Part shown: positions 1-10,030 of the stretch, one piece after another
Position numbering within the stretch: the first letter of the stretch is position 1
Layout: every line of letters begins with the position of its first letter
Assembly (NCBI GenBank): GCA_030549175.1
Contig: JAUKUA010000005.1
Location: 744,001 to 808,000 of the forward strand
Origin: Lasiosphaeris hirsuta
Taxonomy: Eukaryota; Ascomycota; Sordariomycetes; Sordariales; Lasiosphaeriaceae
Direction of reading: 5' to 3'
Length of the DNA: 64,000 bases
Notes under the pieces: generated by a model
Database searches by the model: none
What the model saw: the letters and a program-made list of their open reading frames with translations, nothing else
Told to the model about the DNA's origin: nothing
Program-made: the position numbers and the translations under genes

Positions 1-441
1 ACGGAGCATACTACGCGTGCACGGTATCAACCAAAGCATGTCTGCAGTTCGGTGGAGATGTCAGGCAACAAGCCCTTACGCGCCTATCTGCTTATCTTGG
101 GAGGGCACGGCATATGCAGCACGGCATATGCAGCAGAGCTCTTTGATGTCATTTCGGTGCAGTACCTGCCTCGAAAAGATTAGCTGATTGGAGGGAAAGG
201 CTTGGGGCGGGAGGAGTCAGGCGGGCGAGGGGACGCTTGATATCGGGTCGCCAATAGAGGAGGGACTAGAGGCCACGAGATCTAAGAGGGAGGAGCTGTG
301 GGCGGACGAGCTTGTTATGCCGCGGGTTGGGGTTAGTAAGATTCTAGTCGCGAGTTAATAGTCAACGTAAACTTGAAGATCAGGTGGATGCTAATCCGTC
401 TCATAGTTACAAATTGGTCCCATAGTGAGCAATCCCTCTCT
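1..441. other. Intergenic, no gene seen
   Basis: No coding region is supported. The only structure noticed is a 14-base unit (acggcatatgcagc) repeated twice in tandem near 107-134. The stretch lies 3' of the leftward kinase-like gene and would hold its terminator region. Confidence 0.6.
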
Positions 442-2793
442 CTAAATGCAGGCCACAGCCTGGAAATCTCGCACAAAGGCCATATCCTTCTTCTCATCAT
501 TGTCCCGACCGAGACGGCACGTCCGCCCTCCGTCTTCGAGCGGGCGTAGCGTCTTGGTAAGTATTGACCTCTCAAAGTCGATAACCATTATCGGGTCACC
601 CGGTTCCCGGCTCCACACGAGATTCTCCCGCCGGACGTCGCCGTGTGCCACCCCTAGGGCGTGGAGGTTTCGCAGAGATTGAACCACTTTCGCTTGTATT
701 CCGACACCTGGCTGCTCCCGAGCCTCGCATAGATCCTTGCCAGCCCACGAGAGAAGGAGGAGATAGACGACGTGGACATCGGCCGCGTAGAAGTACCGCC
801 GCCCTAGCTCCCGAAGGTCAACAGCACCTAGATAGACGGGGACGTAAACGCCTTGGGCCGGCCCCAGCTGCTGATAGACGTGTGCTTCATGCTTGAGGAA
901 TCGTGCAAGCGGCGAGGTGGTCCCCTTAGCGACGAACGTGTAGCCGTAGCTCAGTAGCGTGACACGAAATAGGGCGCCTCGAGCGCCGTGCCTTCCAAGG
1001 GGTACCATACCCTCATCCAAGGTCCTATGGAGCTGCTGTCGTAGCAACTCCAGAAAGTTGTCGGGATGTAGCGGGTGGTTCCGGCCACAAGACGACGACG
1101 ACTCGCCATGTGGCTGGTGGAGCGCCGTGTTAGGACATGAGGGATCGAGGGCACCCCCTCGGACGAGTCCGAGCAAGCACGCATGTGTGCAGAACGGTGG
1201 CGTGGAAAAGGGCCTGCGGTTCCGCGCCTGTGTATCGCTAGGAGCCGCGCTGGCCCCGGGCTGTGCGCCACGCTTTCTTTTCGGCCTTCTTCCTAGCGTG
1301 CCATCTCCGCCGGCAGGAGAAGGGGAGTTGCTATCGTTGCCGGCACCGTCATCGTCATCGGGTGGGGAAGGGTCCCGTCCTTGATTAACAGATTGTGGCC
1401 GATGATCCGCTGCAGGATACTTCTTCCTCGGAAGCCTCGGAAGGCGATACGGGATCGGTGACCGGTCACATTCAGAATAGGTCTCCGGTTCCCAGCAACG
1501 CCCCGAAGAAGGAGGAATACGATCCGCCGGCGTTTTCACCTGGGCTAAAACCTGCTCCCAGTCTACAGCCCAGGTGGGGGCATTTGCTATGGCGCGGCTC
1601 CGCTCATCCTGACTGTGTAGCCCGGACCCGAGTAGCGCCATCACGGTGAATGCTAGCAACTGGCTGACGGCGGTACAGTAGAGGAACTCGGGCGGGTTGT
1701 CCTCGCACTCGGGCATGGGTTCGGCCACATGGTAGTACAGAGTAGACGGGTCGGTCCAGTCTATCTTGAGGAAGATCATGACCTCGCCTGTCGCCACTAG
1801 CCCTATCTCGAGCCCGGCTTGGAGCATGTAGTGGTAGGTCTGGGTGACGGCTGCTGCGGAGAGCTTATCGGCAAAGTAACGGAAACGGTCATCAGGAGAG
1901 TTCGGGATGGTAGGGCGATTTACCACATCGCAAAGCAGATCTAGAGGCCGGATACCTTCCCGTACATGCTGGGCCGTCAGCTTGTGGGGAGCCTTGTATT
2001 CGATGATGTATGCGAGTGTTCGGTCGCCGCCCGAGGACCGGAACACACATATCTGGTCAGGCCGGATCAGCGTAGTTGTATCATCGTTGGTTGGTGGGAC
2101 GCGTGTTGGCGTTGATGGTGTAGCGCTAGCCGGAGGGGGTGCGCTATTGTTGAGAACATTGATGTGGTTCTCGAACTGGATACCATCCCCCATGTCAAGG
2201 TCTAGCCTCGCGTCCAAGCGTTAGGCGCGCACAAGCTGGTCGATGACGAGTCGTACGGGTAGCTCGACGGCGCTGTGATGGAACCGCTCGAGGTCGCGTT
2301 CGCTACCAATGGGGGGTTCAGCTGCTAGGCGTGCCCCGGCACCCCGAGTGAGATCGCATGACTCGAATAGCTGCATCGTCTCCGGGAGGAGAGCGACGAC
2401 CTGGCCAAGCGCAACCCTCTGTTCGGCAAGGAAGACATCCCATCGCGCAAGGCGGCGGGGGCAGTATTTCCCCGCTGGGTTTGTCCATGTGCCCTGGGTC
2501 GTAAGCCGCCGATCGGCTTGGACGTGGAATTGCGTAGATAGGTGATCGTGGCAGAGCTGGATGTACTCAAGCAGAGTGGTCGGACGTCTTTGTTCGTGCA
2601 ATTCTGCGCCTCGTTGTGCCTCTTGGCCGGCTCGTTGTGCCTCTTGGTCGGCTCGTTGTGCCTCTTGGCCGGCTCGTTGTGCCTCTTGGTCGGCTCGTTG
2701 TGCCTCTTGGTCGGCTCGTTGTGCCTCTTGGTCGGCTCGATTTTTCTCGCCGGCGAGAAGAGCGATTAGCTCCTCTTTGGTGAGCTTTTCCAT
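442..2793 (-). pseudogene. Coiled-coil / nuclease-like / protein-kinase protein with one in-frame stop
   Basis: The start chosen is the Met of MEKLTKEELIALL at 2793, because upstream residues look like 5' leader. The first 190 codons hold a run of seven-residue ADQEAQR repeats (a Glu/Gln/Arg coiled coil) and an alpha-helical block. A TAA at 2221-2223 follows, then the same frame continues for 592 codons. The second part has an EYKAPHKL motif near 1990 that resembles the E-x-K of PD-(D/E)XK nucleases. It ends in a protein-kinase-like domain with catalytic loop HGDVRRENL near 610-640 and DFE in place of DFG. Known: nuclease-kinase architectures of this kind occur among Crinkler/RHS-type effector proteins of fungi and oomycetes. 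Inferred: one gene, inactivated by C-to-T in a CAA codon, or rescued by readthrough or editing. The active site of the kinase looks intact. Cellular role is unknown. Confidence 0.75.
2606..2745 (-). repeat. In-frame 21-bp tandem repeat encoding coiled-coil heptads
   Basis: About seven near-identical 21-base units encode alternating ADQEAQR and AGQEAQR heptads. The period keeps the frame, so copy number can change without breaking the gene. Unit differences are single bases. Confidence 0.85.
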
Positions 2794-2929
2794 TGCTTTG
2801 ACAATATTTGAAGATAATATTTTAAGTGTGCCGAGAGAAGACAGCGTACGCGCTAGGGCGGGCGTGCACGCGAAGTGCACGCGCTATCCTCAGCAGCCGA
2901 GGTTTTACCGACGGCTATGAACAGGAAGC

Positions 2930-3030
2930 GCCTGACACAAACCAAATAAAGCCAAATCAAATTGCTTTTTTGAAGCCATATTCACCTCAAACGTGAGGCC
3001 TGATTTGGTTTGATTTGGTTTGTGTCAGGC
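2930..3030. repeat. About 100-bp palindromic element (MITE-like or solo inverted repeat)
   Basis: The left arm starts gcctgacacaaaccaaat at 2930, and the right arm ends with its inverse complement atttggtttgtgtcaggc at 3030. The arms pair over about 30 bases with two or three mismatches and enclose about 40 bases. No clear target-site duplication flanks it. It could be a small non-autonomous transposon or a hairpin in the 5' leader of the neighbouring gene. Confidence 0.6.
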
Positions 3031-3539
3031 CGACTCAAGCGCTGCAAACAAGTCGGTGAAATCGTCTAAGCTCCGTCGTAAGTCACCAAGACGTGTTCAC
3101 CCACGTTACTTCCACAAAGGTCTCGGTTACGTCTAGTATCTTCTTCTTGCTTCGCAGGTACCTGAGTGTTGACCCACCCCCATCCGCTGCTGTGCTTGAC
3201 GATATGTCTTGGTTGCTTGGCTCCTTGTGTACCTCGTTACCTGCAGGGCTCCCACGTCTGCCCGACCCCCCCCCCAATCGCTTTCCTTGACATTTTTAGC
3301 GCTGGTGGGTCGCTCTTGAAGTCAGTGCCAGGCCAACCTTCTGTTCTCCATGCCGTGTGCTAACGGGCTCGGGCTCCCGCTCTTAGACTGGCCACTCTGG
3401 ACTGGTCACTCGTGCCGCGGTCTTCTGGGTCGTCTCCTCCTCACTGAGGTTTGCACTCGTGACCTCCCTCCTAGCATGCCAACGTCTCGCAGTGGGTCTA
3501 GCCATTGGTTCCAGTCACTCTGCACCGGTCGCGGGTGCC

Positions 3540-3760
3540 AAGTTGCCCTAGTATACAAACGCCAAATTGGGGCCCTGAAAAATGGAAAAAGTGGACCCAA
3601 GCCCAAATCTAGCTTAAATCCAGGAGGTTCCTGAACTTGACTTGGCGTGGCGGTCTTTTTCCAGGACTTGACTTGCAACTTGACTTGCTTGGCTGACTTA
3701 CCTTGGATTGACTTGGCTTGGGTCAAGCGCTGGCGTAGCTTGCTTGGCTTGTGATGCTAA
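3540..3760. repeat. Dispersed repeat, diverged copy 1
   Basis: This stretch aligns by eye with 4185-4400: both run through an A-rich 'ggaaaaagtgg.c..a.cccaaatcta' segment followed by words such as cttgacttgg and an inner poly-pyrimidine stretch. The copy contains several cttgactt motifs in loose tandem. The element class is unknown. Confidence 0.45.
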
Positions 3761-4184
3761 TAAGGGTCCGATCGTTGATTGAAAAGGTGGGATTCGTAGA
3801 AGTGTTCTGAACGTCGAAGTAGAACCAGTAGCAATCTACCCCTCCACCCTTGCATCCTCCATGTCCACAGCGGATTGATCCCACAAATCCCCCGTGCGGG
3901 CGGCTGGGTGGTGATGCGTCACGGAGTGTTGGAGTTATTGATCGAGTCGGCTATAGTGGCGATTGAAGTGGTGGGTCGAAGGTGTGGATCAAAGTGGTGG
4001 ATTGAAGGTATAGATTCAAGTTAAAAAAAGTGCTAAAATGGCTGCTGCAATGGCCGTAAATGGCCGTAATGATTGACTGGGTTGGAAGTGTTGCGGGTGG
4101 ATGGAATGGACTGCGTTGTAGGTGGGGATGCTGAAGGTGCTGCGGATGGCTGGCATTGACTGTGTCTGGAAGGCAAAAAAAGAC

Positions 4185-4400
4185 TAGCCAACTACCAGCA
4201 TTCCTTTCGATTAATTGGGCGTCCACCTGCAGACATTTTCCCCCCTTGAGAACAGGAAAAGTGGGACGCAATCCAAATCTAGTCAAATCAAGTAAGCACT
4301 AAGATTTGACTTGGCATTCCGTATTTTCTCCTGATTTGGGTTGATTTGTGGATTAGTTGATTTCGATTTGAGTTGGGTGGTTTGATTTGTTGAGAGCGCG
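4185..4400. repeat. Dispersed repeat, diverged copy 2
   Basis: This is the counterpart of 3540-3760, sharing the 'aggaaaagtggga' and 'ccaaatctag' blocks followed by 'gatttgacttggc'. The copy is more AT-rich (gatttg in place of gacttg), as expected if C-to-T mutation hit one copy harder. Confidence 0.45.
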
Positions 4401-4669
4401 GGTCCAGTGGAAGGACACGGCACCACCCCCACCCGGCTGGCGTGGAACCCGGACTTGGGATCAAAGGCACGCCAATGAATTGGTATGACAGTATGACAGG
4501 ATTGCCATGGCCAGACTGTAGGACCCACAGGATGGCGTTACAGCAATGACGGTCCCAACAACTAGGTTCTACTCTCTTGGTCATCGTAAAGAAGAAGATG
4601 GTCCTAACGAATGTTAGAAATCCTGCTGGACCGTTAATAACGGACTACGAGATAGCGGATCACTTACGG

Positions 4670-5790
4670 CTTAGGCATGTTGTCGGCCCCTTTGTAATGG
4701 ATAAGCGTTACCGCTATAGCTAGAACATCCTTTCCTGTTTCGGGGTAGCGCACGACCATTATTTAACAAGACATCTTCGTAGCAGTGCCCCTCGGCCGTC
4801 CTCGACCGAGCGTCTCTTGGCAAAGCAAGGCCTCGAGGAGTTGCCGCTACCTTTTCGCCGCCGTCATCGGCACTTATTCCTAATGGCTTTCCGGCTACAG
4901 AGCTCTTCCTACGTTCCGTCATTAGGCTTACTTAGCTCGTTGTCGACAATCTCTACAGGTCATACTCCCGTATATACAAGAAAAATGTAACAGCCCGCGA
5001 AGTTTACGCGATGACCCTCGACGGGGAAGACAGCCGTATCGTACGTAATGTTGAGGATTGGTAGCGAAAGTAAGCTATCTACGCTCGCGACCGGTTTTCC
5101 GTAGATGTTAGGCTTCCGCAGATTGAAGCGAACAGCTGTTACCGTATTATGAAACTAAAGGAAAGATGTCTCGATCAACGCCACGACAATTAGAGAAGAC
5201 GGGGAAGGGACATAGCTTACTTACGTTCTTAATCGCCCTACAGTCGTTCCTGTCCATGTATTAGCCATCGATATCTATGTACAGCTAGCTAACTGGTATT
5301 GGCGGAAATATTCCCAGGATAAGCTCTCCGAAGTAATCCTATAGTTATTACAGACGTAGTCGATGAAATCCATTACAGTGCTCGCATCCGCTTTCTTAAT
5401 CGCACCGTCCCACGCCCCCAAGCTATTGAATTCGCAGTACCTTTGCCCCATCAGTAAATCCATCATAGGACGGAGGGAAGGGGAGAGAAGATGAAGAGCT
5501 ACGCTACCTTTTCCATTTCCGTAAAATACCGGTCGTATTGAGCTTAGTAGCATCTGCTCGGCGAGGCTTGTGAAGAAGCGTTTATGTCTCACTTGAGTAC
5601 GGAGCGCCGCACGCTGTTCCGCCGTGAGGGGCTCAGGTCGGTTCTTCTTTAGATCTACTGTCCGGTCTCTGGCCTCTTGCTCGGTGAAGCGACCGATGAA
5701 ATCGGCATGGTGTGTCTCGTATCCGTGCCTTCCTTGAGACACAGAGGGTGCGTTTCTTCTGTTCTGGCCATGTCTGTGGGTAGAAGTCAT
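4670..5790 (-). pseudogene. Decayed DUF3435 (FluG-type) tyrosine recombinase
   Basis: An intact 171-codon 5' part (5275-5790) carries the family's N-terminal block, including LLMGQRYCEFNSLGAWDG and YVCNNYRITSESLSWEY. Homology continues downstream in shifted frames: YMDRNDCRAIKN (about 5225), then an intron-like GTAAGT, then KPVASVDSLLSLPILNI, DTAVFP and CYIFLVYTG (about 4970-5120), and CYEDVLL (about 4790). Known: DUF3435 proteins are fungal tyrosine recombinases that include the captains of Starship elements. The YTG-x-R-P segment should carry the first catalytic Arg, but the codon there is TGA (4960-4962), probably from CGA. At least two frameshifts and more stops are present. The C-terminal catalytic blocks are missing, so this is a truncated relic, not a working mobile element. 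Confidence 0.8.
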
Positions 5791-6719
5791 GTTAGGTAGG
5801 AGGGCATAAGAAGGGAAATGATGGTGTGAAGAGAGTCCAGCATGAACAGAGGGCGGCGGCGGGTGGGAATGGCTCCATTTTAGCTCGCTGACTTTTGAGC
5901 GACCAAGAACCTGGATTGCGGCCCTCGGAACGCGGCGGTCAAAAATGGACTGGGATAGTGGTATGGTGGGGGTTGCGCGACCAAAGTTTGTACAGAGTAC
6001 TTTTGAGGAACCGCGCCCCTCACTATCAAGGCCGCTATAAATGGCGGCACGCGCCAGCCAGATTCGGCGGCCCCTAACAGCGCTTTCTCGCTTTAATATG
6101 TAAAAGTGCCGGGTTTTCTGGGATGATATGTGAGATTGAAAGAGATGTTTTGAAAAATGGGGAGGTGGAGGAGACTGTTAATAGGGGTCGGGATGGTAGC
6201 AGGAGACTGCGTAGACTCTTTGAACCTGAGGGGTGGTAGGAGAAGGGCATGCCGACAAGGGATGCGGAAAGTGCCCCCAGAAATCCTTCAGGCTACCTTA
6301 GTACTAGGCTGTCCTCTAATACAGCTATTTGACGAGCACCAAAGGTCTCGATGTACGACCATCACACCTTTCGTCTCCCGACGACGTCCGCTAGCAAAGG
6401 CATCTCACGAAAGTGCATCTCTCGCTGCCAGCATCACGGCTAGTGATGGATGTATCATTCCCAAGCGGAAAGACAAATAATTGCCTATGAAAGTTTTGGG
6501 CGGTGGCTATTACGGGTTTAAATATCCCAGTTCTGGGACCCTGCTTACACGGGGACCGTTTTTGGGCTCTTGGGTAAGAGTTGCACCTCCTAGTGAGGCT
6601 GTGCTGTAATGCTGCAGCTTGGTGAGCAGATATCAGCCGAAGCTGAGCCGGGGCTGATCTAGACTGATCAAAGGTGACGAAGGATCGCGTGACTATTAGG
6701 GTGGGTGGCCGTCGATTTT
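5791..6719. other. Intergenic; 5' flank of the recombinase relic
   Basis: No gene is recognised. The part next to 5790 would be the recombinase promoter. If the relic was once an element captain, an element edge might lie here, but no direct repeat marking one was found by eye. Confidence 0.5.
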
Positions 6720-7676
6720 GGGGTGATGAAATAGGATAATCATTAGGCCGTTGCCTATTCATGACAGGGTCAGTCCCAAGAACCAAAGCAAATGAAACAT
6801 ATGAATCATAGCATTACGCACCTTTGCCACGGACGATATCAACTTGTTCCGTATCGGCCGTGCCCGACTCCCTGTCGCAGTAGTGCTGCGCAATGAGTGA
6901 AAGAACCATCTCTTTATGGCCCTTTGGTAGCACCAGTTGGTCAAATGCCGTTTGCCGCAAGTTCTTGGCATCTCCATCGGTTTTGGCAGGAGTAACGACA
7001 TTGCTGCTTTTCGGCGCGCCGATTGAGTGGAATAGGACTCAGGTAAGTGAGGTCGAGCTTGGCTGACATTGCGTTAGTGCAACGATACCAATAATAACAA
7101 CGGGATGAGAGCATCATAAATTACCCCATTTCCTACTTCTCAGCACGAATCTGAAGACACGCTAAGTCATGATTAGCAGCTCATCATGCGTGAGCGAGTT
7201 ATCCTGTGACCGTGTGTCTTTGAGCAGGCGGGTGCAGACTGCGACTGATGGGAACCGGTTATGGTTCTCGGGAATTAGATTGCCAATGTCGTCCTGGCGA
7301 TGCTTCTCTTCAACTTCGCTGTCTTTGTGGATGGACTCGGCACGGCAACATTCGGCAGTGCAGAGTGACGGGCGTCTCATCCGACTTGGCCTCGGGCTTG
7401 TCGACGGAGCTACGCCACGGCGAAGATCACTTTGCGGCTGACGCTCGTCATGCCCACCACCCGGTATGCCTGCCGACGGCTCTGGTCGATGACCTCGTCG
7501 CCTGGCTTAAAGAGGTACCAGACGTCGGTGAAGGAAGGATACGGTTTGGGCTTGGCTCTCGCCCGCGTTGCGCGACAGACTCAGGATCTTGGGCTGTAAT
7601 ATCTCCAAATCCATGAATTCGATTAAACATCGCAGCTCCTCGTATGCGATGAGCGATGTCGAGGTGGGCCGAGTGT
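6720..7676 (-). pseudogene. AAA ATPase fragment with DUF7025-type N-terminal region
   Basis: On the minus strand, in several frames, are blocks typical of fungal spastin-like AAA ATPases: AYEELRCLIEFMD (about 7630), DVWYLFKPGDEVID and QAYRVV (about 7490-7560), LTHDELLIM (about 7180), then AFDQLVLPKGHKEMVLSLI (about 6930). An intron with donor GTGCGT and an ATAG acceptor precedes GNGLMIILF, which is the residue run just before the Walker A loop. Homology then stops, so the P-loop and the entire catalytic AAA module are absent. Frame changes are numerous. It is a dead 5' fragment whose breakpoint falls at the P-loop. Confidence 0.7.
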
Positions 7677-8062
7677 GACAATCACAGTGGCGCTGTCTGG
7701 ACCTTAGCTTTCCACCGACAGAGAGCGACTGAGAATTCGCCGCGTCGGCGTCAGACGACAATACAATCAAGATTTGGGACTTGAAGTCCCACAAATTGTG
7801 GGACATCAAGGCCGGAAGGTGCAGCCTAACTACTACTCCCAACCCTGTTTCCAGCAGGCTTCGCTCAATCGTTTTCTCGCCCGACGGCCGCCGCCTTGCA
7901 ATGTGCTCGCTGCAGATTAACGTGTGGGAGGTGCTAGCGGGGCGATTGTTGTCGACGATGGGCACCAGCGACAACTTATACGGTCTTGTATATTCTACTC
8001 GCCCCAACGGCAAGTGGCTCGCATCCGTAGCCTATACGGCCGCGGGGATATCAGCCACTCAA
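7677..8062 (+). pseudogene. WD40-repeat fragment (NACHT-WD40 / HET-E-like type)
   Basis: Plus-strand pieces read HSGAVWTLAF (about 7690), DDNTIKIWDLKSHKLWD (about 7756-7810, crossing a frame change), SIVFSPDGRRLA (about 7868) and INVWE (about 7915), then LVYS..NGKWLAS (about 7985-8025). These are the H-S-G...W-T, S-D-D-N-T-I-K-I-W-D and F-S-P-D-G-R motifs of WD40 repeats as seen in fungal NLR-like proteins. No start, NACHT domain or stable frame is present. It abuts the oppositely oriented AAA ATPase fragment. Confidence 0.65.
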
Positions 8063-8431
8063 TGTTGCGGTTGACGACATCAACAACCGGATTTGTATCG
8101 GATGCCAGTCGGGGCGCGCTCTCTTTTTCGAGTTTGCGACGGATGTCTGAGTAAGTTTCAGTTCTCAGTCCAGGTTGATGTATCCTTTTGCCCACTATCA
8201 CTATCACCCCAGCACATGATACTCGAGTGGGTCTCCCATGTCACGCCTACAATGATGAACGAGCGGAAATTGGATGCAGGGTTGTATATGTGCAGGACAG
8301 CTACCAATTTTAGGTACAATTTCCACACCTCACAGTATGCACTTAAGAAACCTCCCCCCCCCCCCCCCCCTTGAAACCTTTCAAATATGGGCACACCGGT
8401 CGAAGAAAGCCAAGCGAGAAAAAGCGCCCGC
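8063..8431. other. Intergenic with a 17-base C run
   Basis: This stretch separates the WD40 remnant from the 3' end of the cellulase gene. It includes an uninterrupted C run at 8354-8370. No gene is supported. Confidence 0.6.
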
Positions 8432-10030
8432 TCAGACGGTGACGGTCGAACCGATGGGGCCGAACCGGATGTTGGAGTAGATGACCTTGCTGTTGGGCGC
8501 CTGGGCCTCGACGTCGGCGGGCACGCCGGTGTCCTGACCGCAGGGACCACGGGCGGCGCCGGGGGTGCCCTCCTTCTCGGGCGGGTAGGTCGAGTCGAGC
8601 CAGAGCATGTTGGAGTAGTGCTTTTTCGTCTGTCAGCCCACGTCCCGTGTCTCGATGGCGCGGAGGGGAAAAAAAACTTACGTCGTCCCAGATGGACATG
8701 ACCAGGACCATGGGCACACGCAGCGCGGCGTTGAGCTGGGCGAAGCCGCCGATCTCGGCGAAACGGTCGCGGTCGCCAAAGGTCTTGAACTGCGCCGTGC
8801 AGTACTCGGGCGTGATGTTGGCGCTGTCCTGGGGGATGCCTTCGTAGGTGCTGGCGGGGATCTCAATCTTTTTGCCGTTTTGCACAAAGAACTGGGTGAG
8901 CTTGTCGTCCTCGAAGCGGGTGACGACGCTGGTTTCGGCTGACATTAGCAAGACAGATTCAGTAGGGGATACAGAGGGGAGACGTACGTAAACTTCTTAG
9001 TCGTGTCGACGGTCTTGCCCTTGCCGTAAAATTCTTGGGCGCCCATGCGGTAGGGGTTGAAGTCGCAGCCGTTGGCGTCGCAGCCGCCGGCGAAGCGGTC
9101 CTCCGAGTAGGTACCGCCGCAGGTCGACGTCTCGCAGACGTGGTACTTGTTGTCCTTGCACGCGTGCGGCGTGAAGGCAAAGGCCTGGTTGTTGGACTCC
9201 CTGCAAGCCCCTGTCAGAACTGATTCAGGGGTCAGGAGTAAAGGGTGAGAAGGGGGAGGGGGGAGGGGGGGGGACTGACCAGATATCAATCTCGGCGCAG
9301 CACGCGCCGTAGGGGCCCACACCGGCGTTGGGATCGTTGCTCGAGGCTGTCCAGCCCTCGATGTTGGCCTTGCCGCCGACGAACTTGAGATCGCGGGCGC
9401 ATTGGCCGTCGCAGTACTGTAGCCCGGGCTGTCAGCGAGAAGTCGTCTACTCTACCTGTGTGGCATACATACACCAGTGCCGTACTTGGCACCCGCCTTA
9501 TTGGCCGAGTACTTGGAAGTACCGCCATCCTCGTCCATGGCGACAAAGTACAGAGCAGCGTTCAGGCCGCAGTCGACGGTCGACAGGTCCACGTCAAAGG
9601 TGAACTCGTTGTTCATGAGGGTGAACATCTGGTACTTGCTGGCGCCGTTCATGAGGTAGAAGCGCGAGCCGATGTTGGTGCCATACTCGTGCTTGGTCAG
9701 GAACTTGAGCGACAGGGCGTCGCCGCTGGTCGAGGCGCCGTACGTGGTGCCGTAGTTGGCGCCCTCGAGCTGACACTTGGACGCGCAGTCGGTGGCCGAG
9801 GTGCAGGCGTCGGTCCACTTATTGCCGTCGTAGCAGTTCTTGCCGTCGGCGTTGTGCAGCCAGCGCCAGTTGGCGTCGATGACCACCTCGGTGCTGACCG
9901 ACGTGCACGACCCCTTTCCGGTGCACTTCTTCCATGTGATCTTGGGGTGCGTCTCGCTCTGCTGCTTCCCGATAGCCTGGGACATTGCCAAGCCCATCAG
10001 CATGGGGGCGGCAAACAACGACGTCTTCAT
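8432..10030 (-). CDS. GH7 cellobiohydrolase (exoglucanase), no CBM
   Basis: Secreted glycoside hydrolase family 7 enzyme, releasing cellobiose from cellulose chain ends. Five exons read on the minus strand: 10030-9473, 9416-9280, 9200-8988, 8928-8682 and 8629-8432. The introns are 52-79 bases with donors GTATGT, GTCAGT, GTACGT and GTAAGT. The product is about 450 residues. The start is the Met of [16 protein letters not shown], which opens a signal peptide; a Met seven codons upstream is less likely. [11 protein letters not shown] is the usual mature N terminus. The catalytic E-x-D-x-x-E motif is EIDIWE, and intron 2 splits its Trp codon. FTVVTRFE follows intron 3. The protein ends with GPIGSTVTV, so there is no linker or carbohydrate-binding module. 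The last acceptor could be CAG (exon from 8629) or AAG (exon from 8620), differing by three residues. All frames close without damage. Confidence 0.96.

Larger units (their letters stand above)
2794..4669. other. Intergenic repeat-bearing region
   Basis: No gene is supported between the broken kinase gene and the decayed recombinase. It contains a palindromic element (2930-3030) and two diverged copies of a repeat rich in CTTGACTT-like words (about 3540-3760 and 4185-4400), which are listed separately. A C-run lies near 3270. Confidence 0.6.

Noticed and set aside
4670..6130. A complete Starship element.
   Set aside because: Only a truncated, stop-bearing DUF3435 N-terminal portion exists; no captain C terminus, element ends or target duplication could be identified.
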